A program made the translations under genes and the position numbers. Positions 7,626 to 16,084 of a stretch of DNA of 43,488 nucleotides are shown one piece after another. Position 1 is the first letter of the stretch; each line of letters begins with the position of its first letter. This DNA comes from JAYPAN01 sp038123715 (GTDB lineage: Bacteria; Pseudomonadota; Alphaproteobacteria; RS24). The stretch spans positions 1-43,488 of the forward strand of contig JAYPAN010000015.1 of the NCBI GenBank assembly GCA_038123715.1, in the 5' to 3' direction. The notes under the pieces were generated by a model. The model had not been told where the DNA came from and made no database searches. It saw only the letters and a list, made by a program, of their open reading frames with translations.

Positions 7626-9062
7626 TTACCAGCGCAAGGCAGCCAGCGCGCGCACGATTTTGCGGGTGCGATGGCTGAACAGGCTCGGCGTATAATAATC
7701 GCCGGCCGCGCGTTTGCCCGCCTCGCCGCGTGTCGGATAGGGCGCAACCGTGCTGGCCATGGCCGAAATCGACAAGCCTTGCGTCAAGGCCAATGTCCAC
7801 GGGGCCAGCAAGTCACCGGCATTTTTGCCGACAATCGACGCGCCGAGTATCCGGCCACTGCCGCTTGTGACGATTTTAACCATGCCGGTCTCATCGCGCT
7901 CGGCGCGGGCGCGGTCATTTTCGGCAAACGGCCAGCGCAGGCATTTAACATCGGAAAATTGCTGCCGCGCTTCCGCCTCGGTCAGCCCGACCTGCGCCAG
8001 TTCCGGCGCGGTATAGGTGACGCGCGGCATGGCGCGATAATCAGCCTTGGCCGGCAAGAAGAACAATATATTTCGAATGACAATACCGGCATCATAACCG
8101 GCGGCATGGGTGAATTGCGGCCCGCCGCGCACATCGCCAATGGCGAAAATCCGCTTATTTGTGGTGCGCAAGCGCGCATCGGTTTTGATATGCGGCGCAT
8201 GGTCGGCACCGGTTAATTCGACCCCGGCCTTGTCAAGCTCAAGCCGGTCTATATTGGCGCGCCGACCGGTCGCCACCAAAATATGCGAGCCGCTTATCTT
8301 GCCGCGCGCCGTGTCCAGCGTGATTTTGGCCTTTCGGCTGCGCGGGGCGTAAGCGATGCTGCGAATATGGGTTTTGCTGTGAATTTCAACCCCTTCCGCG
8401 GCCAGCCGGTCGGTCACAAAGCGGCTGATTTCCGGGTCTTCGCGGCCCAGACAATCGCCCGCCTCAATCACGCTGACCGCGCTGCCGAGCCGGTTGAAAG
8501 CTTGCGCCAATTCCATGCCTATCGGCCCGCCGCCAATGACCAGCAAATGCTCGGGCTGGGCTGTCAGGTCAAACACGGTTTCATTGGTCAGATAGGGGGT
8601 TTTGTCGAGGCCACGCAAAGGCGGCAACAAGGCGCTGGAGCCGGTGGCAATGACAAAGCGTTTGGCGTGAATGGTCACATCACCGGCGGCCAGTGTGCGC
8701 AGGCCGGTAAAGTGGCCATAAGCCTCAATCACCCGCACACCAAGCTTGGAAAAACGCTCAACACTGTCCATTGGCGCAATGCCGTCAATCACATCGCGCA
8801 CATGCGCCATGACTTTGGAAAAGCTGACCCGTTTCCGCCCGCCAGTGAGGCCAAAAGACGCGACATCACCATGATGGGCATGGGCGGCAGCCGCCAGCAG
8901 CGCCTTGGACGGCACGCAGCCATAATTCAGGCAATCACCGCCCATTTTGCCGCCCTCGACCAGCACCACATCAGCCCCCATTTGCGCCGCCCCTGCCGCC
9001 ACGGACAGACCGCCCGACCCGCCGCCAATGACGCAAATATCGGTTTTGACAGTCTCACTCAT
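7626..9062 (-). CDS. FAD-dependent pyridine nucleotide-disulfide oxidoreductase, mercuric-reductase-like
   Basis: 478 residues of the dihydrolipoamide dehydrogenase/glutathione reductase/MerA superfamily. The FAD-binding GGGSGG is at 13-18. The redox-active cysteines are Cys44 and Cys49 in GGDCLNYGCVPSK. The NAD(P) motif is VIGGGPIGMELAQ, and the second FAD motif is RIFAIGDVRGGPQFTHAA. The C-terminal active-site motif reads APYPTRGEAG, with Tyr where dihydrolipoamide dehydrogenase has its catalytic His, so a lipoamide dehydrogenase role is unlikely. There is no N-terminal metal-binding domain and no paired C-terminal cysteines, so mercury reduction is also doubtful. The start overlaps the 3' end of the TVP38-type gene by 8 bases, implying translational coupling. 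Such pairings and fusions with TVP38/TMEM64 proteins are known, but their function is not settled. Confidence 0.88.
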   Translation of the reverse strand: MSETVKTDICVIGGGSGGLSVAAGAAQMGADVVLVEGGKMGGDCLNYGCVPSKALLAAAAHAHHGDVASFGLTGGRKRVSFSKVMAHVRDVIDGIAPMDSVERFSKLGVRVIEAYGHFTGLRTLAAGDVTIHAKRFVIATGSSALLPPLRGLDKTPYLTNETVFDLTAQPEHLLVIGGGPIGMELAQAFNRLGSAVSVIEAGDCLGREDPEISRFVTDRLAAEGVEIHSKTHIRSIAYAPRSRKAKITLDTARGKISGSHILVATGRRANIDRLELDKAGVELTGADHAPHIKTDARLRTTNKRIFAIGDVRGGPQFTHAAGYDAGIVIRNILFFLPAKADYRAMPRVTYTAPELAQVGLTEAEARQQFSDVKCLRWPFAENDRARAERDETGMVKIVTSGSGRILGASIVGKNAGDLLAPWTLALTQGLSISAMASTVAPYPTRGEAGKRAAGDYYTPSLFSHRTRKIVRALAALRW

Positions 9063-9885
9063 ATTTATTGTCTCCGCTATTGTCCCCGATATTGTCTCCT
9101 GTCGCCGCCGCGCTTGCCTCATCCGAGGCCGCAGGCAATATAACCGGCGCGCCGAAAAACCGCCGCCAGACCACCGGCATTAGCGATAAAAGCGCCAGAC
9201 CGGTCAGCGGCAGCATAATATCGGGGCGGGTGACAATTGACAGATTGGGCGCTTCTCCGGCCTGCAAAAGAACCGAAATGCCATTGCCGATAGAGGCAAA
9301 GACAAAAGTCGCGGGCATAATGCCGAAAAATGTCGTGACCACAAAAGTTGAAAACCGCGCGCCGACCAGCGCCGCGCCCAGATTGACAATAAAAAACGGG
9401 AAAATCGGCAAAAGCCGCAATACCAGCAGATAAGAGGCAGCATCGCGGTTGAAAGCGGCCTCAAAGTTTTTCAGACCCGGCCCAGCGCGCGCGCGCAGCG
9501 CATCACCGGCCAGATAGCGCGCCACCAGAAACAGCAGCGCCGCGCCGCAACTGGCCGACACAACAATCAGCAAGCCGCCTTGCAGCGTGCCGAAAAGCAG
9601 GCCACCGGCAAGGCTCAGCCAAATCGCACCGGGTATGGACAGGGCGACAGCCAGCACATAGACCGCCATATAAAGCGCGGCGGCAATAATTGGCATTCGC
9701 GCCACCAAGGCCTTCAGCGCCGCTTCATTTTCAGCCAATGCCTGAAAACTCAGATAATCGGTCAGGTCGAACACATAGACCAGCGCCAGCGCCGCCGCCA
9801 GCACTGCGCTCAGAACAAGGCGCGCCGCACCACGATCAGGCCTTGGCGGGGCAGCCATATGAAAGGGGGAAAAAAGATTACGCAT
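9055..9885 (-). CDS. TVP38/TMEM64 (DedA-superfamily) membrane protein
   Basis: This is a 276-residue inner-membrane protein with about five or six hydrophobic segments (near residues 20-40, 65-115, 145-165, 175-205 and 225-245). The family core is recognisable: IPGAIWLSLAGGLLFG, then LLVLRLLPIFPFFIVN and the FGIMPATFVFASIGNG segment. Relatives belong to the DedA/VTT superfamily, implicated in lipid scrambling and membrane homeostasis. The start at 9885 was kept because GAG precedes it and the next ATG (9858) has no ribosome-binding site. The stop codon overlaps the following flavoenzyme start. A strong inverted repeat lies 36-61 bases upstream. Confidence 0.87.
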   Translation of the reverse strand: MRNLFSPFHMAAPPRPDRGAARLVLSAVLAAALALVYVFDLTDYLSFQALAENEAALKALVARMPIIAAALYMAVYVLAVALSIPGAIWLSLAGGLLFGTLQGGLLIVVSASCGAALLFLVARYLAGDALRARAGPGLKNFEAAFNRDAASYLLVLRLLPIFPFFIVNLGAALVGARFSTFVVTTFFGIMPATFVFASIGNGISVLLQAGEAPNLSIVTRPDIMLPLTGLALLSLMPVVWRRFFGAPVILPAASDEASAAATGDNIGDNSGDNKYE

Positions 9886-9920
9886 AGCTCAGATATAACA
9901 AGACTTGCCGCATGGGGTAA

Positions 9921-9946
9921 GCCTTGAAATAGGCCAATTTCAAGGC
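9921..9946. promoter_or_regulatory. 10-bp inverted repeat in the divergent TVP38/rpmH promoter region
   Basis: GCCTTGAAAT at 9921-9930 pairs exactly with ATTTCAAGGC at 9937-9946, with a 6-base centre AGGCCA; one further A-T pair extends it. It lies between two divergent genes, so it cannot be a simple terminator for either. The position just upstream of the TVP38-type gene suits a repressor or activator operator. Confidence 0.5.
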
Positions 9947-10014
9947 TGGCAGCAAGATTATGCCAAAAGCGGGTTTGGCAGCCATATTTCCGCTATTTTT
10001 CCGTCATGCATGCG

Positions 10015-10043
10015 TTGACTTTGTGGGCATTTTTGGCTAAATC
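10015..10043 (+). promoter_or_regulatory. candidate sigma-70 promoter for rpmH-rnpA-yidC
   Basis: TTGACT at 10015-10020, a 17-base spacer and TAAATC at 10038-10043 lie 63 bases before the rpmH start. The -35 box matches the consensus at five of six positions; the -10 box is weaker. It is assigned by position and motif only. Confidence 0.4.
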
Positions 10044-10105
10044 GGCCACTTGAAGTGACCAAGTCGGGCATTTTTCCGATTTGGTTCGGCAAAGGAGTGG
10101 GTGAC

Positions 10106-10240
10106 GTGAAACGGACTTTCCAACCAAGCAATCTGGTGCGTAAACGCCGCCATGGATTTCGCGCCCGTATGGCTACCAAAGGCGGGCGTCTGGTGCTGGC
10201 GCGTCGGCGCGCACGCGGTCGCAAAAGCCTGTCTGCCTGA
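10106..10240 (+). CDS. rpmH: 50S ribosomal protein L34
   Basis: The protein is 44 residues, strongly basic and matches L34 over its whole length: it begins with KRTFQPSNLVRKRRHGF, contains RARMATKGGR, and ends RRARGRKSLSA. L34 is a small 23S-rRNA-binding protein of the large ribosomal subunit. Translation starts at a GTG (10106) with AAGGAG at 10092-10097. It heads the conserved rpmH-rnpA-yidC run. Confidence 0.97.
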   Translation: MKRTFQPSNLVRKRRHGFRARMATKGGRLVLARRRARGRKSLSA

Positions 10241-10249
10241 TTTTTTATC

Positions 10250-10681
10250 ATGTCGGCAAAGTCGGGGCATGGTGCGCCGGATGTTGGCGGGTCGCCGCAG
10301 CTTCTGACCTTGCGCGCGCGGCGTGATTTCTTGGCCGCCGCCAAAGGTTTGAAACAAGTGCGGCAAGGGCTGGTCTTGCAGGCGCGCCCGCATGAAACCA
10401 GCCGCCAAGAGTATTTGCGCGGGGACACGCAACCGGCCATTCGCTTCGGCCTGACCGCGACCCGCAAAATCGGCAATGCCGTTATCCGAAACCGCGTGAA
10501 ACGCCGCTTGCGCGCATTGGCGCATGAGCTTTTGCCGAAACATGGTCAAGCTGGCTATGATTATGTATTGATTGGACGCATCCATACGGCGCGGCGCGAG
10601 GCGTCGCAATTGCGCCGCGATGTCATTTCTGCCTTGAAGGCCATCCACCGGCCTCGTAAAACCGAACATAGTTCACATTGA
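10250..10681 (+). CDS. rnpA: ribonuclease P protein component
   Basis: This 143-residue basic protein cofactor of RNase P assists the catalytic RNA in trimming tRNA 5' leaders. The family signature is present: FGLTATRKIGNAVIRNRVKR contains the RNR motif and is followed by RLRAL. Early residues LTLRARRDFLAAAKG fit the usual N-terminal KxxDF element. It starts 9 bases after rpmH and ends 13 bases before yidC. A yidD gene, often placed between rnpA and yidC, is absent here. Confidence 0.95.
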   Translation: MSAKSGHGAPDVGGSPQLLTLRARRDFLAAAKGLKQVRQGLVLQARPHETSRQEYLRGDTQPAIRFGLTATRKIGNAVIRNRVKRRLRALAHELLPKHGQAGYDYVLIGRIHTARREASQLRRDVISALKAIHRPRKTEHSSH

Positions 10682-10694
10682 GAGGAAGCCTGCC

Positions 10695-12542
10695 GTGAAA
10701 GAGCAACAGAATTTTCTCGCCGCCATTGTCCTCAGCCTTGCGGTTTTGCTTGGCTGGCAATTTTTTGTGGTCGAACCGCGCATGGCGGCCGAGCGCGCCC
10801 AACGCCTTGCCGCCGCGCAAAGCGAAGAGGCAGCAGCACAAAACGGCACGGATATGGCTCCGCAGGTGGAAAATGCGCCGCAAGCCGACGGGCTGACCGG
10901 GGCAGCACCGCAACCGACGCCAAGCGGTGTGCAAAACAAGGCGACGCAAGCTCTCGCCGACAGCCCGCGCCTGCCAATTCGCACAGCGCAGCTTGAAGGG
11001 TCAATTGCCCTTATCGGTGCGCGGATTGATGATTTGACCCTGACCGCCTATCGCCAGAGTATTGACGAAAATGCCGCCAGCCAGAAAGTGCTGCAACCGG
11101 CAATTGGCGAGACTTACTGGCAGGCGCGCCATGGCTGGGTCGCCGCCGCTGACAGTGGCATCACCCTGCCCGATGAAAACACGCTCTGGCAGATTGAGCA
11201 GGGCGCAACGCTGACGCCGCAAACACCGGTGACGCTGGTTCACACCACGCCGGAAGGCATTGTCCTGCGTCAGCAAATTGCCGTTGATGAAAATTATATG
11301 TTCACCATCACCCAATCGGCAGTCAATGACAGCGCCGCCAATGTGACGCTTTACCCGTTCAGCCAAATTGAACGGCGCGGCCTGCCCGACAATAATAATC
11401 TGTTCATTCTGCATGAGGGCGCGATTGGCTATTTCGGCGAAACCGGCCTGCAAGAAATCGACTATGACGATATTCTGGACGAAGGGCAGGTAAAACATGA
11501 GGCGATGGGCGGCTGGCTCGGCTTTACCGATAAATACTGGGCCAGCGCCATTATTCCGCCGCAAGACACGAAATTTACCGGCCGGTTTGTCGCCAGCCTT
11601 GCGGGCGAGGGACAGGCTGTCTATCGCAGCGATTTTCTGCTGCCCGGCATTGCGCTGGCCGCCGGGGCGCAAGCCGCAACCGAAAGCCGGTTTTTCGCCG
11701 GGGCCAAACAGGTGGATTTGGTTGATGCCTATGCCGAAAATGGCGTAACGCGGTTTGACCTGATGATTGACTGGGGCTGGTTTTATTTCCTGACCAAACC
11801 CATGTTCAAGGCGCTGCAATTATTTTATCAATTGCTCGGCAATTACGGCCTGTCCATTCTGATTGTCACTGTGCTGGTCAAGCTGGCCTTTTTCCCACTC
11901 GCCAATCGCTCTTACGAGACAATGGCGAAAATGAAAAAACTGCAACCGCGCCTGTTGCAAATCCGTGAAGTCTATAAAGATGACCGGCAGGCGCAGCAGC
12001 AGGAAATGATGAAAATGTATCGGGAGGAAAAGCTCAACCCGCTGGCCGGTTGCTTGCCCATGCTGTTGCAAATTCCAGTTTTCTTCGCGCTCTACAAAGT
12101 CTTGTTTGTCACAATAGACATGCGCCATCAGCCATTTTTCGGCTGGATAACTGATTTGTCAGCACCCGACCCGACCTCGCTGTTCAATCTGTTCGGCCTG
12201 CTGCCCTATGATGTGCCGGCAATCTTGCTGATTGGTGTCTGGCCGTTGATTATGGGCGTGACCATGTTTGTGCAAATGCAAATGAACCCGCCGCCGCCCG
12301 ATCCGGTGCAGGCGCGCATGTTCCAAATCATGCCGATATTCTTTACCTTTTTGCTGGCCAGCTTTCCGGCCGGTCTGGTGATTTACTGGGCGTGGAATAA
12401 TTTCCTGTCCATATTGCAGCAAGGGTTCATCATGCGGCGCAATGGCGTGGCTATTGAATTGCTGGCCAATTTGGGGTTTGGCAAGCGCGCACAGGCAGAG
12501 GCCGGCGGGGATGCCGGACAAAGCGGCAAAGATGCCGGATAA
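10695..12542 (+). CDS. yidC: membrane protein insertase YidC
   Basis: This is a 615-residue inner-membrane insertase that folds and inserts membrane proteins with or without SecYEG. The N-terminal membrane anchor (NFLAAIVLSLAVLLGWQFF) is followed by an Ala/Gln-rich linker (about residues 35-90). Next comes the large periplasmic beta-sandwich domain (about 95-355). The conserved insertase core has LLGNYGLSILIVTVLVKL and AKMKKLQPRLLQIRE, and LNPLAGCLPMLLQIPVFFAL marks the cytoplasmic coiled-coil loop and next membrane segments. The start is GTG at 10695 after GAGAGGAAG. The 3' end overlaps engB. Length and domain order are normal for alphaproteobacteria. Confidence 0.96.
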   Translation: MKEQQNFLAAIVLSLAVLLGWQFFVVEPRMAAERAQRLAAAQSEEAAAQNGTDMAPQVENAPQADGLTGAAPQPTPSGVQNKATQALADSPRLPIRTAQLEGSIALIGARIDDLTLTAYRQSIDENAASQKVLQPAIGETYWQARHGWVAAADSGITLPDENTLWQIEQGATLTPQTPVTLVHTTPEGIVLRQQIAVDENYMFTITQSAVNDSAANVTLYPFSQIERRGLPDNNNLFILHEGAIGYFGETGLQEIDYDDILDEGQVKHEAMGGWLGFTDKYWASAIIPPQDTKFTGRFVASLAGEGQAVYRSDFLLPGIALAAGAQAATESRFFAGAKQVDLVDAYAENGVTRFDLMIDWGWFYFLTKPMFKALQLFYQLLGNYGLSILIVTVLVKLAFFPLANRSYETMAKMKKLQPRLLQIREVYKDDRQAQQQEMMKMYREEKLNPLAGCLPMLLQIPVFFALYKVLFVTIDMRHQPFFGWITDLSAPDPTSLFNLFGLLPYDVPAILLIGVWPLIMGVTMFVQMQMNPPPPDPVQARMFQIMPIFFTFLLASFPAGLVIYWAWNNFLSILQQGFIMRRNGVAIELLANLGFGKRAQAEAGGDAGQSGKDAG

Positions 12543-13248
12543 TGAGGCAGGTCAAGCGCTTCTGGCAGCAGGGCGCTGGCTGTTCGCCCAAGGCTGCGAG
12601 TTCAAAAAAGGTGTGGTCAGCCTTGAGGCTTTACCGCCTGCCGACCGGCTGGAAATCGCCTTTGCCGGGCGCTCCAATGTCGGCAAATCGAGCCTTATCA
12701 ATGCAATAACAAAGCGCAAAGGGCTGGCGCGCACCTCCAACACGCCGGGGCGGACGCAAGAGCTGAATTTCTTTTTACTGGCCGCCAATAATGCCGGCGC
12801 GGAGGCCATAGAGGGCGCAGGCTGGCTGGTTGATTTGCCCGGCTATGGCTATGCCCGTGAGAGCAAATCAAAAATCGCCGCCTGGAACCGGCTGCTTAAT
12901 GCCTATTTGCAAGGCCGCCCCAATTTGCGCCGCGTATTTGTGCTGGTGGACAGCCGCCACGGCCTAAAGGCAAATGATTTGACCATGCTGGCCGATTTGG
13001 ACAAGGCCGCAGTCTCCTATCAAATCGTGCTGACCAAAATCGACAAGCTGAAGCGCGGCGCGCTGGAAACAGTGATGGCGCAAACACAAGATGCTTTGCG
13101 AAAACGCGCGGCTGCCCACCCGCAAGTGCTTGCCACCTCTTCGGAAAAAGGCGAAGGCGTGGATGCTTTGCGCGCGGCGATTGCAAGTCTGGTTGATTTG
13201 CCCGCTTTGGGGTATAAGGCAGAGCTGAACCACACGCAGGCAGGTTAG
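12511..13248 (+). CDS. engB: ribosome biogenesis GTPase EngB (YihA/YsxC)
   Basis: 245 residues of the small TRAFAC GTPase needed for late assembly of the 50S subunit. G1 is GRSNVGKSS (about 53-61). The segment RTSNTPGRTQELNFF covers G2. DLPGYGYA is G3, LTKIDKL is G4 and TSSEKGEG is G5. The ATG at 12511 is preceded by AGAGG at a 9-base spacing; the alternative ATG at 12532 has no clear site. It overlaps the end of yidC by 32 bases and is followed by argB after 4 bases, so translation is probably coupled through this run. Confidence 0.93.
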   Translation: MPDKAAKMPDNEAGQALLAAGRWLFAQGCEFKKGVVSLEALPPADRLEIAFAGRSNVGKSSLINAITKRKGLARTSNTPGRTQELNFFLLAANNAGAEAIEGAGWLVDLPGYGYARESKSKIAAWNRLLNAYLQGRPNLRRVFVLVDSRHGLKANDLTMLADLDKAAVSYQIVLTKIDKLKRGALETVMAQTQDALRKRAAAHPQVLATSSEKGEGVDALRAAIASLVDLPALGYKAELNHTQAG

Positions 13249-13252
13249 GTAA

Positions 13253-14221
13253 ATGGCAGGCAGGAAACCAAGCGGCAAATCCCCCGCCCCGAAAAAGCGG
13301 ACGCAGGCAAAAGCCGCACAAAAGACAGAGCAGGGCGCGGCAGCCCCAGAAGCATGGCTGAAACAGGCGCATGTGCTGACCGAGGCACTGCCCTTCATGC
13401 AACGCTATGACCGCAAGACAGTGGTCATTAAATATGGCGGTCATGCGATGGGCGATGCCACATTGTCCAAGCTGTTTGCCCATGATGTTGTGCTGCTGAA
13501 ACAGGCCGGTATCAATCCGGTGATTGTGCATGGCGGCGGGCCGCAAATCGCCTCCATGCTCGACCGGCTCGACATTAAAAGCGAGTTCCGCGACGGCTTG
13601 CGGGTCACGGATGCGGCGACGATTGAAGTCGTTGAAATGGTGCTGGCCGGTGCCATTAACAAGCAAATCGTCACCGCGCTTAATCAGGCAGGCGGGCGGG
13701 CGGTCGGCATATCCGGCAAGGACGGCAATTTGATATTGGCTGAAAAAACCCGCAGCCGCAAAAATGCGCGCTCAAATGTCGAGAAAGCCGCCAATCTCGG
13801 TTTTGTCGGCTCGCCCAAAACCATCGCCACTGATGTGCTAGATGTGATGCTGGCCTCCGACATTATTCCGGTCATTGCGCCGATTGCCACTTCCGCCGAC
13901 GGCCAGACGCTGAATGTCAATGCCGATACGGCAGCCGGGGCGATTGCGGCAGCTGTTCAGGCCGAGCGCCTGCTCATGCTGACCGATGTGCGCGGCGTTT
14001 TGGACAAAAAGGGTAATCTTGTCACGCGGCTGAGCGTGCGTCAGGCCAATGCGCTGATACGCAATGGCACAGCGCAGGGCGGCATGATACCAAAATTGCA
14101 AACCGCCATTGATGCGGTCAAAAACGGCGTCGGCGCAACCGCCATTCTTGACGGGCGCGTGCCAAATGCGATTTTGCTGGAACTGTTCACCGCCTTGGGA
14201 GCCGGCACGCTGGTTGAATAA
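13253..14221 (+). CDS. argB: acetylglutamate kinase
   Basis: This 322-residue enzyme of arginine synthesis phosphorylates N-acetylglutamate. The amino-acid-kinase signature is clear: VVIKYGGHAMG for phosphate binding, VIVHGGGPQI for substrate binding, and IIPVIAPIATSADGQTLNVNAD in the nucleotide half. GGMIPKLQTAIDAV is also conserved. The first 30 or so residues are a Lys/Ala/Pro-rich extension not present in all relatives. The ATG at 13253 is 4 bases after engB; AGG occurs upstream. The stop TAA shares its last base with the ATG of the following DUF1036 gene. Confidence 0.95.
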   Translation: MAGRKPSGKSPAPKKRTQAKAAQKTEQGAAAPEAWLKQAHVLTEALPFMQRYDRKTVVIKYGGHAMGDATLSKLFAHDVVLLKQAGINPVIVHGGGPQIASMLDRLDIKSEFRDGLRVTDAATIEVVEMVLAGAINKQIVTALNQAGGRAVGISGKDGNLILAEKTRSRKNARSNVEKAANLGFVGSPKTIATDVLDVMLASDIIPVIAPIATSADGQTLNVNADTAAGAIAAAVQAERLLMLTDVRGVLDKKGNLVTRLSVRQANALIRNGTAQGGMIPKLQTAIDAVKNGVGATAILDGRVPNAILLELFTALGAGTLVE

Positions 14222-15267
14222 TGACCCGCCGGAATAAATCACGCATGATGGTTTTGAAACTGCCTTTCACACGCTTGGCTTTTGCCGCATGGGGCATGCT
14301 GGCTGCCTTGCTGATAGTGCCGCAACCGGCAGAGGCACAGGTGCGTATGTGCAATGAGACCAGCTATGTGCTGCATGCGGCAGCCGCCTTCAGACAGGGC
14401 GTGGCCAGCAAAACTGAAGGCTGGTTTGTGCTGATGCCCGGCTCTTGCGAAACCGCGCTGGAAGAAATGCCGGAAGGTGCGCGCGCTTTTGTTTATGCCC
14501 ATTCCGACCATGCCCATGCCGGCAGCGGGTTGGTCTTTGATGGCAGTGAGCGATTTTGCATTGGCGGGCGGGAATCGCGCTTCACCATTGAGGGGCGGCG
14601 CGAATGTCGTCGCCGCGATTATATGGAAGCCGATTTTGCGCCGGTTGCCGTCGGCGCCGGTCGCCCGCAAGTTGACTTTACCGAGCGCGCCGATTATGGC
14701 CGCCGCCGCGCCCGCATGGCCGGTGTGCAAAGACTATTGACCGATTTGCGCTATGATATTGGCGATATTGACGGCTTTGGCGGCGAGCGCACACGCGAGG
14801 CGACATCCGCTTTCAAATTGCGCTATCGCATTGAGGGCAATCCGACGGGTGAGAAATTGCTGCGCCAATTGCACAATACGGCCAGCCGTGTCGGTGGTGA
14901 GCGCGGGTTGATATTATGCAATAAAACCGGCCATTTGGTGTGGGCAGCGACCGGCAAAGTGCGCGATTTCGGCTTTGAAAGCCAAGGCTGGCTGCGCCTT
15001 GATGCCGGTGCGTGCAAACAGGCGGTCAATAGCGATTTGACCGAACGCTTCTATTTCTACTATGCCGAGGCGGTGACCGAAAACGGCCAACCGGTGATGG
15101 AAGGCGGGCGGCAGAAAATATGGACGGGCGATTTTCCGCTTTGCGCCAAGCCAACCCGTTTTCAGATTATCGGCAATAATGATTGCGCCGATCGCGGCTT
15201 TGATGAATTGCTGTTTCACAAAGTCGATGCGGGAAATGCCGTTAAATGGCAGATTGATTTGGATTGA
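14221..15267 (+). CDS. secreted protein with two DUF1036 domains and a peptidoglycan-binding-like segment
   Basis: 348 residues; a signal peptide ends about residue 40 (PQPAEAQ). Two copies of a Cys-containing domain of the DUF1036 type are seen. The first begins with MCNETSYVLHAA (about 43), followed by GWFVLMPGSCE. The second begins LCNKTGHLVWAATG (about 233), followed by GWLRLDAGACK. Between them VQRLLTDLRYDIGDIDGFGG (about 170-190) resembles the start of a PG_binding_1 repeat. DUF1036 function is not known; a periplasmic or envelope location is likely. ATG at 14221 overlaps the argB stop. The position between argB and the HAD gene recurs in alphaproteobacteria as I recall it. Confidence 0.85.
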   Translation: MTRRNKSRMMVLKLPFTRLAFAAWGMLAALLIVPQPAEAQVRMCNETSYVLHAAAAFRQGVASKTEGWFVLMPGSCETALEEMPEGARAFVYAHSDHAHAGSGLVFDGSERFCIGGRESRFTIEGRRECRRRDYMEADFAPVAVGAGRPQVDFTERADYGRRRARMAGVQRLLTDLRYDIGDIDGFGGERTREATSAFKLRYRIEGNPTGEKLLRQLHNTASRVGGERGLILCNKTGHLVWAATGKVRDFGFESQGWLRLDAGACKQAVNSDLTERFYFYYAEAVTENGQPVMEGGRQKIWTGDFPLCAKPTRFQIIGNNDCADRGFDELLFHKVDAGNAVKWQIDLD

Positions 15268-15281
15268 GGCAGGCCGGTTTG

Positions 15282-15983
15282 ATGCGTAAATTCAATGAGA
15301 TTGAGGCTTGGGTGTTTGACCTCGACAATACGCTTTACCCGCTGCACCATAATTTGTTCGAGCAGGTGGACAAGCGCATGACCGCCTTTATTCAAGACGC
15401 GCTGGATGTTGACCGCGACCAGGCCTATTTCCTGCAAAAAAGCTATTTGCGCGAATTCGGCACCAGCCTTGCCGGGCTGATGAAACGCCACGGCATGAAG
15501 CCGGATAATTTTCTCGAATTTGTCCATGATATTGATGTGTCCGTGCTGACGCCCGACCCGGCACTGCATGACGCAATTGCCGCCCTGCCCGGGCGCAAAT
15601 TCATTTTCACCAATGGCACAACGCGCCATGCCGAAAATGTCGCCAACCGGCTTGGCGTGATGGGGCTGTTTGAAGATGTGTTCGACATTGTGGCGGCCAA
15701 TTACATCCCCAAGCCCAATGCCGATATTTATCCGGCCATGCTTGAACGCTTTAACATCAGCGCTGATAAATCGGCGTTTTTTGAAGATATGGCGCGCAAT
15801 CTCGCCCCGGCGCATGAGCTGGGCATGACCACTGTGCTGGTGCAGGACACCCAAGCTGACGCGCAAGCGCGCGCCGCCGCCCATATTGGCGACCAGCAAG
15901 CCGATAGCGGCTTTATTCACCACACCACCGATGATTTGACCGGTTTTTTGACCTCTATCGGTAAATTGCACAATAATGGCTGA
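15282..15983 (+). CDS. HAD-family hydrolase, pyrimidine 5'-nucleotidase-like
   Basis: 233 residues of the haloacid dehalogenase superfamily, subfamily IA, close to the bacterial/yeast pyrimidine 5'-nucleotidase (Sdt1-like) group. Motif I is VFDLDNTLYP with the nucleophile Asp13 and acid/base Asp15. Motif II is FTNGTTRHAEN. Motif III is the Lys in IPKPNADIY. Motif IV is FFEDMARN. The ATG at 15282 has CAGG 8 bases upstream, and a TTG at 15264 overlapping the previous stop is a less likely alternative. It would remove phosphate from a nucleotide or another small phosphate ester. Confidence 0.88.
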   Translation: MRKFNEIEAWVFDLDNTLYPLHHNLFEQVDKRMTAFIQDALDVDRDQAYFLQKSYLREFGTSLAGLMKRHGMKPDNFLEFVHDIDVSVLTPDPALHDAIAALPGRKFIFTNGTTRHAENVANRLGVMGLFEDVFDIVAANYIPKPNADIYPAMLERFNISADKSAFFEDMARNLAPAHELGMTTVLVQDTQADAQARAAAHIGDQQADSGFIHHTTDDLTGFLTSIGKLHNNG

Positions 15984-16022
15984 CCGGGTGGTAGCACGCC
16001 AAAACTGCGCGCATCAGCCCGA

Positions 16023-16050
16023 TTGACTTGCGGCCACGGCCTGTTAATTT
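16023..16050 (+). promoter_or_regulatory. candidate promoter for dapD-dapE
   Basis: TTGACT at 16023-16028 and TAATTT at 16045-16050, with a 16-base spacer, lie 35 bases before the dapD start. The 99-base gap after the HAD gene is the first sizeable break since rpmH, which supports a new promoter here. Confidence 0.35.
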
Positions 16051-16084
16051 GCCGCCAGAACCCAATCAAAGAGGAGCCATGATG

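Noticed and set aside
7626..9062. Flavoenzyme considered as a true mercuric reductase or dihydrolipoamide dehydrogenase
   Set aside because: It lacks the metal-binding domain and C-terminal cysteine pair of MerA, and the catalytic His of lipoamide dehydrogenase is Tyr; no mer or dehydrogenase-complex genes are nearby.
15216..15971. A 251-codon minus-strand frame opposite the HAD phosphatase gene
   Set aside because: It is a shadow of the clear HAD gene on the plus strand and shows no domain or ribosome-binding site.
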